A DNA stretch of 64,000 nt, taken from the NCBI RefSeq assembly GCF_001598415.1, contig NZ_BCYX01000014.1:1-64000 (forward strand), written 5' to 3'. Positions within the stretch are counted from its first letter, which is position 1; each line of letters opens with the position of its first letter. The translations under genes were made by a program, and so were the position numbers. The notes beneath the pieces were generated by a model. The model was given only the letters and a program-made list of their open reading frames with translations, was not told the origin of the DNA and did not search any database. Below are positions 17,000 through 23,920 of this stretch, one piece after another. Origin of the DNA: Sphingomonas mali NBRC 15500. Its GTDB lineage: Bacteria > Pseudomonadota > Alphaproteobacteria > Sphingomonadales > Sphingomonadaceae.

Positions 17000-18205
17000 T
17001 TGACGAGCGCCTCCCCTTCTTCCCCCTCCGCGTTCGACAATCCCGCGCGCACCGGCCCGCGCGGGCCGCTCTCGGGCATCGGCGTGCTCGACCTCAGCGC
17101 CTATATCGCCGGTCCCTATGGCTGCTCGCTGCTCGCCGATCAGGGCGCGGACGTGATCAAGATCGAGCCTCCGGCCGGCGACAATCTGCGCAACTATCCC
17201 TCCACGCTCGAAGGCGAGAACCGCGCCTTTCTCGGCGTCAACCGCAGCAAGCGCGGCATCGTGCTCGACCTCAAGGACGAAGCCGACCGCGCGCGGCTGC
17301 TGGCGCTGGTCGCGCAGGCGGACGTGCTGGTCCATAATTTCCGCCCCGGCGTCACCGACCGGCTCGGGATCGGCCATGCCCAGCTCGAGGCGATCAACCC
17401 GCGCCTGATCTATTGCGCCGTTACCGGTTATGGCGAGGAAGGGCCGCTGCGCGGCAAGGCGGGGTACGATCAGGTGCTCCAGGCGATGACCGGGATGTGC
17501 GTGCTGCAGGGCAAGCCGCCGGTGCCCGAGCTGACCTATGGCTCGCCGGTCGACTATTACGCCGCGGCGTTGGTCGCGGCCGGCGTCTCCTCGGCCCTGT
17601 TCGAGCGCGAGCGCAGCGGCAAGGGGCAATATGTCGGCGTCTCGCTGCTCCGCAGCGCGTTGACGATGCAGTCGGCGCGGATGATCCAGGCCGAGGGCGA
17701 GGCGCACGACATCTCGCGCGACATGCGCTCGGGCGGGATCACCGGCCTCCACCCGACCGGCGACGGCTATCTCTATCTGTCGGCCAACACGCCGCATTTC
17801 TGGAATGCCTTGTGCGAGCGGACCGGGCTCGACGCGCTTGCCCGCGATCCCCGCTATGACAGCGTCCGCAAGCGCGCCGAACATGCCGCCGAGCTCGTCC
17901 CGCTGCTCCACGCCGCGCTCGCCCAGCGGAGCGCGCTCGAATGGGAGGAGGTGTTCGGCGAGGCCGTGCCCTGTTCCGCCGTGCACCATATCGAGGAGAT
18001 GTTCGAACATCCGCAGGTGCTCGCCGAAGCCATGGTGACGAGCATCGCGCACCCCGTTCTCGGCCGCTATCGCGGCGTCGCCCGGGCGATCAAATTCGCG
18101 CGCACGCCGGGCCCCGAGCCCTTCGCCGCACCGATGCTCGGGCAGCATGACGATGACGTTCCGGCGGTGCCGTCAGGCGACGAGTCCGCGCCTGGCATGC
18201 CCTGA
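17000..18205 (+). CDS. Class III CoA-transferase (CaiB/BaiF family)
   Basis: A 401-aa family III CoA-transferase, which moves CoA from a donor thioester to a carboxylic acid. Landmarks: GIGVLDLSAYIAGPYGCSLLADQGADVIKIE at the N-terminus, NRSKRGIVLDLK, HNFRPG, and the catalytic Asp in GYDQVLQAMTG. The start is TTG 17000, 2 nt after the esterase stop; no ATG or GTG in this stretch gives a complete N-terminus. It closes the right arm of the locus. Together with the CitE-like lyase at the head of the left arm it forms a plausible activation-and-cleavage pair for an organic acid. The acid is not identifiable from sequence. Confidence 0.88.
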   Translation: MTSASPSSPSAFDNPARTGPRGPLSGIGVLDLSAYIAGPYGCSLLADQGADVIKIEPPAGDNLRNYPSTLEGENRAFLGVNRSKRGIVLDLKDEADRARLLALVAQADVLVHNFRPGVTDRLGIGHAQLEAINPRLIYCAVTGYGEEGPLRGKAGYDQVLQAMTGMCVLQGKPPVPELTYGSPVDYYAAALVAAGVSSALFERERSGKGQYVGVSLLRSALTMQSARMIQAEGEAHDISRDMRSGGITGLHPTGDGYLYLSANTPHFWNALCERTGLDALARDPRYDSVRKRAEHAAELVPLLHAALAQRSALEWEEVFGEAVPCSAVHHIEEMFEHPQVLAEAMVTSIAHPVLGRYRGVARAIKFARTPGPEPFAAPMLGQHDDDVPAVPSGDESAPGMP

Positions 18206-18290
18206 CCGCCGGTTCGTCCGCGCCGCTTCATAGACAAGAAAGGGGCGCCACAGCGAAGAGCCGAGTTCATAGCGCACCGGCGCCGTCGTC

Positions 18291-18315
18291 GGAACCGCAA
18301 CTGTGTCCGCTGGTT
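18291..18315 (+). promoter_or_regulatory. EcfG-type stress promoter for the DUF3309 gene
   Basis: GGAAC (18291-18295), 16 nt, then GGTT (18312-18315). The alphaproteobacterial general-stress sigma factor EcfG recognises GGAAC-N16/17-CGTT, so one base of the -10 differs. It lies 28 nt before the DUF3309 start codon. Confidence 0.6.
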
Positions 18316-18342
18316 GTACTTCCCAATCAGAACAGGAGCGGA

Positions 18343-18501
18343 ATGATGCTTGGAACGATCCTCATAATCATCCTGATACTTGCCTTGATCGGCGCACTCC
18401 CGACCTGGGGTCATAGCCGCAATTGGGGGTATGCGCCCTCAGGCGGCTTGGGACTGATCGTCCTGATCCTGATCGTCCTCTTGTTGCTTGGCAGAATCTG
18501 A
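18343..18501 (+). CDS. DUF3309-type small membrane protein
   Basis: A 52-aa hydrophobic peptide: a long N-terminal membrane helix (LGTILIIILILALIGALP), a short polar turn with HSRNWGY, and a second hydrophobic stretch (LIVLILIVLLLLGRI). This is the shape and wording of the DUF3309 family, common as stress-linked small proteins in Alphaproteobacteria. AGGAGCGGA precedes the tandem ATG at 18343/18346. An EcfG-like promoter sits directly upstream. The molecular role is unknown. Confidence 0.8.
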   Translation: MMLGTILIIILILALIGALPTWGHSRNWGYAPSGGLGLIVLILIVLLLLGRI

Positions 18502-18544
18502 GCTTCTCCAATCAGCCAATGCTCGGAAACAAATCCGTAGTGTT

Positions 18545-18570
18545 GGAACCGCGCAATGGCCCTGCCGGTT
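18545..18570 (+). promoter_or_regulatory. EcfG-type stress promoter
   Basis: GGAAC (18545-18549), 17 nt, GGTT (18567-18570), ending 27 nt before the start of the 60-aa membrane protein. Same pattern as the preceding promoter. Confidence 0.55.
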
Positions 18571-18597
18571 ATCGCACAACAATAAAGGAGAGGCGTA

Positions 18598-18780
18598 ATG
18601 GCAGACGATGATAAAACGACCGTGATCGAGAGAGGCGGTAGCGGAGGAGCTATTGCCCTGCTCGCCGTCGTCTTGGCGGTAATCGCCGTGGTCTTGTTCT
18701 TGATGTTTGGTCAGAACATGCTCGGCAATACGAAAAAGGTCGACGCCGACATCAAGATCGACACGCCGGCGAAGCCGTAA
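18598..18780 (+). CDS. Small single-span membrane protein, function unknown
   Basis: 60 aa. An acidic/basic N-terminus (MADDDKTTVIERGGSGG) is followed by one strongly hydrophobic helix (AIALLAVVLAVIAVVLFLMF) and a charged tail (KKVDADIKIDTPAKP). AAGGAGAGG stands before the ATG. It has its own EcfG-like promoter, so it is probably a stress-induced inner membrane peptide. I do not recognise a named family. Confidence 0.75.
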   Translation: MADDDKTTVIERGGSGGAIALLAVVLAVIAVVLFLMFGQNMLGNTKKVDADIKIDTPAKP

Positions 18781-18788
18781 CTTATTCT

Positions 18789-18819
18789 GGGGGCCGGTTT
18801 TTCCAATGCGCCGGCCCCC
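18789..18819. terminator. Bidirectional hairpin between converging genes
   Basis: GGGGGCCGG (18789-18797) and CCGGCCCCC (18811-18819) form a perfect 9-bp stem with a 13-nt loop. On the plus strand the sequence after it is AATTCCGCTGTTATTTTT. It separates the 60-aa membrane protein gene from the converging histidine kinase gene. Confidence 0.65.
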
Positions 18820-18829
18820 AATTCCGCTG

Positions 18830-21817
18830 TTATTTTTCGGCCTCCAGGCAAGCGACGCCGAGCAGCCGAAGCGTATCCTGCAGGGCGCCCGCTTTGTAAG
18901 GCTTGGCGATCACCGCCACGCAGCGGTCGTCATTGAACTGTCGCTTGAGTTGGGCGGCACGCGCGCCCGAGGCGACGACGATGGGTAAGTCCGAATAGAG
19001 CGCGCGCAACTCGCGCAACAGGCCGTCGCCGGTATAATCGGGAAGTTCGTCGTCCAGCACGATCGCGTCATAGCGTCCCTGCGCGGCACGTACCTTGCCC
19101 AGCGCTTCGCCGCCGGTTCCGGCCTCCTCGATGCGCAATCCGCTGGCCCCCAACGCCTCGACAAGCAGCGATCTAACCGTGGATTCGCCGTCCACGATGA
19201 GGACGCTGCCGGTGCCGGTATCGATCATGTCGCGGACCTTCTGGGCGAGCGCCTCGAAGGTGAAGGGTTTGGTGATCATCTCGACGCCGGGATCGAGCCG
19301 ACCGCCATGCACGATCGCGTTGCGCGTATAGCCCGACGTGTAAAGGACCCTCAGGGTCGCCTGGACCTTGCGGGCTTGCTCGGCCAGGTCGCGACCGCTC
19401 ATGCCGGGCATCACCACATCGGTGAACAGCAGCGCGACGGGATCCGCCTGCCGTTCGAGCAGACGAAGCGCGGACGGACCGTCATGCGCTTCGATCACGC
19501 GATAGCCGAACTCGCGCAGGCAATCGACGGTATAGGCACGCACGTCATCGTCATCCTCGACGACGAGCACCGTCTCCTGCCGCGGGCTTTGCTCGATCCC
19601 CGGCGTCGATCGCGCCGGCTCCTCGTCTTCCAGGTCACCGCTGAGCAGCCGCGGCAGGTAGATCTTGACCGTCGTGCCCTCGCCTTCCTCCGAGTAGATC
19701 TTGATGTGCCCGCCCGACTGCTTGACGAAACCGTAGATCATCGAAAGGCCGAGCCCGGTGCCCCGGCCAACCTCCTTGGTGGTGAAGAATGGTTCGAACG
19801 CCCGCTCGATCACCTGGCGCGGCATGCCGCTCCCGGTGTCGGTGACCGCGATCATGACATATTGGCCCGGCGGCACTTCCGCCTGGATCGCGGCATAACC
19901 CTCGTCCAGTCGGGCGTTCCCGGTCTCGATCGTCAGTTCGCCGCCCTCGGGCATCGCGTCGCGAGCGTTGAGCGCGAGATTGAGGATCGCGCTCTCCAGC
20001 TGGTTGGGATCGGCCTCCGTGCGCCACAGGCCCGGCGAGGTCACGATCTCCAGCCGGATCAGCTCGCCGAGCGACCGCTGCAACAAGTCGGACATGCCCG
20101 AGACCAATTTGTCGGGATCGATCGGCTTGGGCGCGAGCGGCTGGCGACGGGAAAAGGCAAGCAGCCGCTGGGTAAGCGCCGCCGCCCGCTCGGCGCCCTT
20201 CATGGCGTTGTCGAGCGAGCGTCGCGCACGCACATCGCCCACGTCCGCGGCATCGAGCGCCCGCTGGGCAATGCCGATATTGCCAGTGACGACCGTCAGC
20301 AGATTGTTGAAGTCATGCGCGATTCCGCCGGTGAGCTGACCCACCGCTTCCATCTTCTGCGCCTGGCGCAAGGCTTCCTCGACTTCGCTGCGCCGCGCGA
20401 CTTCCGCGGCGACTTGCTCCTCAAGCCCGTCATTGAGTTCGCGCAGCCGCGCCTCGTTTTGCCGTCGCGCCGTGACGTCGAGGACCGTGCCGATGAACCG
20501 TACCGCCTTTCCCTCGTCGAATATCGCGCGGCCGCTCGCCGCCAGCCAGCGCTCGACACCGTCCTCGAGGCCAATCGCGCGATATTCGGTCTCATAATTG
20601 CCGGAACCGTCGGGCTCGAGCGCCGCTTGCACCGCGGCATCCGCACGCTCGCGATCATCGGGGTGAAGACCGGCGAGGAAGCTGCCCTCATAGCTGACCT
20701 CAGTGTCAGCCGGCAGGCCGAAGAGCTCCTTGCACTTGCCGTCCCAGCGCAAGTCGCGCGTCACCGGATCGAAATCCCAGGTCCCGATGTCGGCCGCCTC
20801 ATTGGCGAGGCGTAGCCGGTCCTCGCTTGCGGCGAGATCGGCTTCGGCGGCACGGCGCTGTCTCAGCTCGAGCTGGAGCGCCTGGAACAAGCGCGCATTG
20901 TCGATCGCCACCGCGGCTTCCGCCGCCAGGCCCTCCAGGCCGCGCTCCGACGCCGCCGTGAAAACGCCGGCCTGATCGTGGCCGAAAAACAGCCCGCCGA
21001 TCACGTCACCGTTGCGCGCGATCACCGGCACGGCAAGGTAGCTGCGCACCGGCAGATGGCCCTCCGGCATGCCTTTGCGGGGTGCGTTGTGGCCGTAGCG
21101 CGGATCCTTGGTGATATCGTCCGAGCGAACGATCCCCTCGCCGTTGAAGGTCGGCGCGAATACCGCGGTGTTGCGCGGCATTGGGAATTTCGAGAACGCC
21201 TCCTCGGGCGCTCCCGACAGCGTGTAGAGCATATAGCTCTCGCCGGTGTCGTTCAGCACGTTGTAGAAAAAGGCGCCGAACGCCGCCTTGGTCAGTTCGA
21301 CGCCGGCATCGGTCACGATCTGGACGAGCTTGTGCAAGTCGATCTCGGCGGCCAGCGCCGAGCCGGCGCGGTTCAGAACCTCGAGCGCGCGCCGCTCCTC
21401 GATCAACGCTTCCTCCGCCTCGCGTTGCCGCGACCGGTCACGCAACACCTTGGTAAAACCGACGACCACGCCGTCGGCATTGCGGATCGGGGTCATTTCC
21501 CCGGCCGCCCAGAAACGGCTGCCATCCATGCGCACCCGCCATCCTTCGGCGCCGCCGCCACGGCCCGAGCTCAACGCCTCGCTACGCTCCCCTTCCAGCG
21601 CCGCGACGCCCAAACCTTCGGGAAACAGCCCTTCGAGCGTGCCGCCGAGCATGTCCTCCTCTCGCCAGCCGAGCAGCCGATGCGCGCCTTCATTCCAGCT
21701 GGTGACCCGGCCTTCGACGTCGGTGGTGATGATGGCAGTATCGACCGCGCTGTCCACGATCTGCCGCCATTCGTCGGCGGTAATCGAATGGCGCCCCTGG
21801 CGACCCGCTGCGGTCAT
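18830..21817 (-). CDS. Hybrid sensor histidine kinase: PAS-GAF-PAS-HisKA-HATPase-REC-REC
   Basis: A 995-aa soluble hybrid kinase without membrane spans. In order: PAS (about 15-125, [20 protein letters not shown]), GAF (about 145-310), a second PAS with PAC (about 330-450), a coiled coil, HisKA with the phosphoacceptor His in GGIAHDFNN, and HATPase with N-box [17 protein letters not shown] and [10 protein letters not shown]. Two receiver domains follow, with acceptor Asp in [11 protein letters not shown] and [10 protein letters not shown]. The ATG at 21817 has GGGGAAGG in front; an earlier in-frame start at 21940 adds 41 unlikely residues. No response regulator gene adjoins it. Location within the stress island suggests sensing of light, redox or another cytoplasmic cue through PAS/GAF; the ligand is not visible. 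Confidence 0.92.
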   Translation of the reverse strand: MTAAGRQGRHSITADEWRQIVDSAVDTAIITTDVEGRVTSWNEGAHRLLGWREEDMLGGTLEGLFPEGLGVAALEGERSEALSSGRGGGAEGWRVRMDGSRFWAAGEMTPIRNADGVVVGFTKVLRDRSRQREAEEALIEERRALEVLNRAGSALAAEIDLHKLVQIVTDAGVELTKAAFGAFFYNVLNDTGESYMLYTLSGAPEEAFSKFPMPRNTAVFAPTFNGEGIVRSDDITKDPRYGHNAPRKGMPEGHLPVRSYLAVPVIARNGDVIGGLFFGHDQAGVFTAASERGLEGLAAEAAVAIDNARLFQALQLELRQRRAAEADLAASEDRLRLANEAADIGTWDFDPVTRDLRWDGKCKELFGLPADTEVSYEGSFLAGLHPDDRERADAAVQAALEPDGSGNYETEYRAIGLEDGVERWLAASGRAIFDEGKAVRFIGTVLDVTARRQNEARLRELNDGLEEQVAAEVARRSEVEEALRQAQKMEAVGQLTGGIAHDFNNLLTVVTGNIGIAQRALDAADVGDVRARRSLDNAMKGAERAAALTQRLLAFSRRQPLAPKPIDPDKLVSGMSDLLQRSLGELIRLEIVTSPGLWRTEADPNQLESAILNLALNARDAMPEGGELTIETGNARLDEGYAAIQAEVPPGQYVMIAVTDTGSGMPRQVIERAFEPFFTTKEVGRGTGLGLSMIYGFVKQSGGHIKIYSEEGEGTTVKIYLPRLLSGDLEDEEPARSTPGIEQSPRQETVLVVEDDDDVRAYTVDCLREFGYRVIEAHDGPSALRLLERQADPVALLFTDVVMPGMSGRDLAEQARKVQATLRVLYTSGYTRNAIVHGGRLDPGVEMITKPFTFEALAQKVRDMIDTGTGSVLIVDGESTVRSLLVEALGASGLRIEEAGTGGEALGKVRAAQGRYDAIVLDDELPDYTGDGLLRELRALYSDLPIVVASGARAAQLKRQFNDDRCVAVIAKPYKAGALQDTLRLLGVACLEAEK

Positions 21818-22002
21818 GCCTTCCCCTTTTTTCAAGACGTTCGTGAACGACCAGTAGCGTACATTGGTTGCACCGGCACGGCTGGTCCTTACTGCGTCGC
21901 CCGCGCGACTATTGAGCGCATCCCCAACATCCCAATCCACAACCTAGGCTAAGCCGCATATTTTTTTTCCCGAACGCGCGGCTGCCCTGGTTGCGCGGAA
22001 GG

Positions 22003-22027
22003 TGAACCGACCGACTCTTCGGGCGTT
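22003..22027 (+). promoter_or_regulatory. EcfG-like promoter (one mismatch in the -35)
   Basis: TGAAC (22003-22007), 16 nt, CGTT (22024-22027). The -10 is perfect and the -35 differs in its first base. It ends 26 nt before the start of the 56-aa protein. Confidence 0.45.
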
Positions 22028-22053
22028 TTCCTCTTCAATTCATGGAGAGGATC

Positions 22054-22224
22054 ATGACCAAACGCGAATTGATCGAGACCGGCAGCGACAAAAGATATGT
22101 CCGGCGCGACGACAAAGGCCAATTCAAGGAATCCGACGATGTCGGCCGGTCGCTCAGCCAGGATGTCCGGCACCATGCCAAGACCAAGGTGAAGGCCGGT
22201 CAGGGCGATCGCGGGGATCGGTGA
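22054..22224 (+). CDS. Small conserved hydrophilic protein
   Basis: 56 aa, highly charged: MTKRELIETGSDKRYVRR, then FKESDDVGRSLSQD and a basic KTKVKAGQGDRGDR tail. Proteins of this wording recur next to stress genes in sphingomonads and rhizobia (recollection, no search done). ATG 22054 is chosen over 22042 because GGAGAGG ends 3 nt before it. It is the first gene of a unit with the DNA ligase, 37 nt apart. Nucleic-acid binding is conceivable from the charge pattern but not shown. Confidence 0.72.
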   Translation: MTKRELIETGSDKRYVRRDDKGQFKESDDVGRSLSQDVRHHAKTKVKAGQGDRGDR

Positions 22225-22261
22225 CGCCCACGCATTTCCCCGGTCGCCAGATCGGTGACGG

Positions 22262-23257
22262 ATGACGTTCAGTCCCTCGCTGATTCCGCTGGTGGCGCCG
22301 ATGGAGGCGCGCCTCGTCAAGGATATCCCGGTTGGTGATACCTGGCAGTATGAGCCCAAATGGGATGGGTTTCGGTGCCTCGCTTATGTCCGGCAAGGCG
22401 ATGTGCGCCTGTTCTCCAAATCCGGAAAACGGCTCGACCGATATTTTCCCGAAATTGCCGACATCCTCGCGCGCTCCGCGACGTCGACCTGCGTGCTCGA
22501 CGGCGAGTTGACCGTCCGTATCGAGCGCCGCCTTTCCTTTGCCGCGCTCCAGGCGCGTCTGCATCCCGCGGCGAGCCGGATCGAGCGCCTGTCGAATGAG
22601 ACGCCGGCGCGCTATGCGGTGTTCGACTGTCTCCAGGATGGCACCCATAATCTCATCGACGCACCGCTCAGGCAGCGGCGCGCCGCGCTGGCCGACCTCG
22701 TGGCGGACTTCGGCCATCTCTCGGTGTTCCTGTCGGAAGCGACCCTGGACGTGGAGCGCGCGCGGCGCTGGCTCGATGAGAGCGGCGGCGACACCGATGG
22801 CGTGATCGCGAAGGACCTGGACGCGCCGTATCGGCCCGGCGAGCGCGCCATGATCAAGGTCAAGCGCCAACGTACCGCGGACTGCGTCGTGGGCGGATTC
22901 CGCTACGCCGCCAACGAGCGGATCGTGGGGTCGTTGTTGCTCGGCCTGTACGACGATGCCGGAAAGCTCAACCATGTCGGATACACCTCCGCACTCAGCG
23001 TCGCCGAGCGCCGCATGCTCACCCCGCAGCTCGAAAAACTGATAGCCAAACCCGGCTTCACCGGCCGCTCACCAGGCGGCCCGAGCCGCTGGGCGACGGA
23101 CCGATCCGGCGATTGGCAGCCGTTGAAGCCGGAGCTGGTCGTCGAGGTTCGGTTCGATCACGTGACGGACGAACGTTTCCGGCACGGCACCCGCTTCCTG
23201 CGATGGCGCCCGGACAAGGCGCCGCGCCAATGCCGGATGGAACAACTCGAGAGGTGA
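22262..23257 (+). CDS. ligC: ATP-dependent DNA ligase, LigC-like
   Basis: A 331-aa stand-alone ligase that seals nicks with ATP through a lysyl-AMP intermediate. Motif I is PKWDGFR (Lys near residue 34), motif III YAVFDCL, motif IV TDGVIAKDL and motif V MIKVKR. The OB-fold C-terminus ends in RHGTRFLRWRPDKAP, the signature of LigC and of the LigD ligase domain. There is no polymerase or phosphoesterase domain and no Ku gene in the window, so it is not a full LigD. It follows the 56-aa protein gene and is probably driven from the EcfG-like promoter at 22003, which would make it a stress-induced repair ligase. Confidence 0.9.
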   Translation: MTFSPSLIPLVAPMEARLVKDIPVGDTWQYEPKWDGFRCLAYVRQGDVRLFSKSGKRLDRYFPEIADILARSATSTCVLDGELTVRIERRLSFAALQARLHPAASRIERLSNETPARYAVFDCLQDGTHNLIDAPLRQRRAALADLVADFGHLSVFLSEATLDVERARRWLDESGGDTDGVIAKDLDAPYRPGERAMIKVKRQRTADCVVGGFRYAANERIVGSLLLGLYDDAGKLNHVGYTSALSVAERRMLTPQLEKLIAKPGFTGRSPGGPSRWATDRSGDWQPLKPELVVEVRFDHVTDERFRHGTRFLRWRPDKAPRQCRMEQLER

Positions 23258-23319
23258 TGCGCAACGGCGCCGGCGCAGCCATCCCGGATTGGGCGATCAC
23301 CCCCCACCGGAACCCGCGC

Positions 23320-23517
23320 TCATTGTTGCGCGGGATAGTCCTCCGGCTTCACTTGCCCGACATTGGGACGGTCTTCCACCGGCTCGGGTTTGTTGGCGCC
23401 GGAAGGATCGTCGTCGGGTTTCTCGGCAAGATCGGCGGTCGTCGTCTCGCCAGGATTCTGTTTCCTGATGTCGTCGCTGGGATCGGCGCCTTCATCGGCA
23501 TTGGCACGGTCGACCAT
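23320..23517 (-). CDS. Small acidic conserved protein
   Basis: 65 aa, acidic and proline-rich, no membrane span or Cys (MVDRANADEGADPSDDIRKQ..., then VEDRPNVGQVKPEDYPAQQ). It is likely disordered. GAGGAGAGA sits just before the ATG at 23517, and an EcfG-like promoter lies 28 nt upstream. It is transcribed away from the 81-aa protein gene. I do not know its function. Confidence 0.7.
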   Translation of the reverse strand: MVDRANADEGADPSDDIRKQNPGETTTADLAEKPDDDPSGANKPEPVEDRPNVGQVKPEDYPAQQ

Positions 23518-23544
23518 CGTCTCTCTCCTCGGTTGCCGCTCCAC

Positions 23545-23570
23545 AACCGGATTGCAGTGACTCGCGTTCC
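23545..23570 (-). promoter_or_regulatory. EcfG-type stress promoter for the 65-aa protein
   Basis: Read on the minus strand: GGAAC (23570-23566), 17 nt, GGTT (23548-23545), then 27 nt to the ATG. Exact -35 and the same GGTT -10 as the other island promoters. Confidence 0.6.
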
Positions 23571-23620
23571 CTCGACGCGGACGACCCTGATCCAGATTAG
23601 CGAGAAAGCCGAGCCCCGGC

Positions 23621-23645
23621 GGAAACGAATGTCGCCTCGATGGTT
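23621..23645 (+). promoter_or_regulatory. EcfG-like promoter for the 81-aa/735-aa protein pair
   Basis: GGAAA (23621-23625), 16 nt, GGTT (23642-23645). The -35 has one mismatch. It lies 28 nt before the ATG at 23674 and is back to back with the minus-strand promoter at 23545. Confidence 0.4.
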
Positions 23646-23673
23646 CTCCGGCGCACGCACCAGGAGACTGAAA

Positions 23674-23919
23674 ATGGCCGAGAAGAACGATGGCCCGCAT
23701 CTTTACGGAACCCCGGACGCCGACAATCCGCCCCCCGTCGCGAAGGGCGGCATGCGGGGCGAGCGCTCGAGAGATCAGGAAGGCGATACGGCGGCCTTGG
23801 CGCGCACGCTCCATGTCGATGGCCGCGAGGTGGTCGTCGAGGAAAGCTCGGGCGCGGTCTTTGCGGATCAGAACATGGATCCAGCCGAGGAAAACGAACA
23901 CGCAAGCCGGGCGGATTGA
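23674..23919 (+). CDS. Small hydrophilic protein, function unknown
   Basis: 81 aa. Charged, glycine/proline-rich N-terminus (MAEKNDGPHLYGTPDADNPPP), then RSRDQEGDTAALARTLHVDGREVVVEE and an acidic end. No signal or membrane helix. CAGGAGACTGAAA precedes the ATG. Its stop is one base before the ATG of the 735-aa protein gene, so the two are coupled. No family recognised. Confidence 0.68.
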   Translation: MAEKNDGPHLYGTPDADNPPPVAKGGMRGERSRDQEGDTAALARTLHVDGREVVVEESSGAVFADQNMDPAEENEHASRAD

Positions 23920-23920
23920 C

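Noticed and set aside
19307..20815. 502-codon plus-strand frame opposite the histidine kinase
   Set aside because: Kinase domains are unambiguous on the minus strand.
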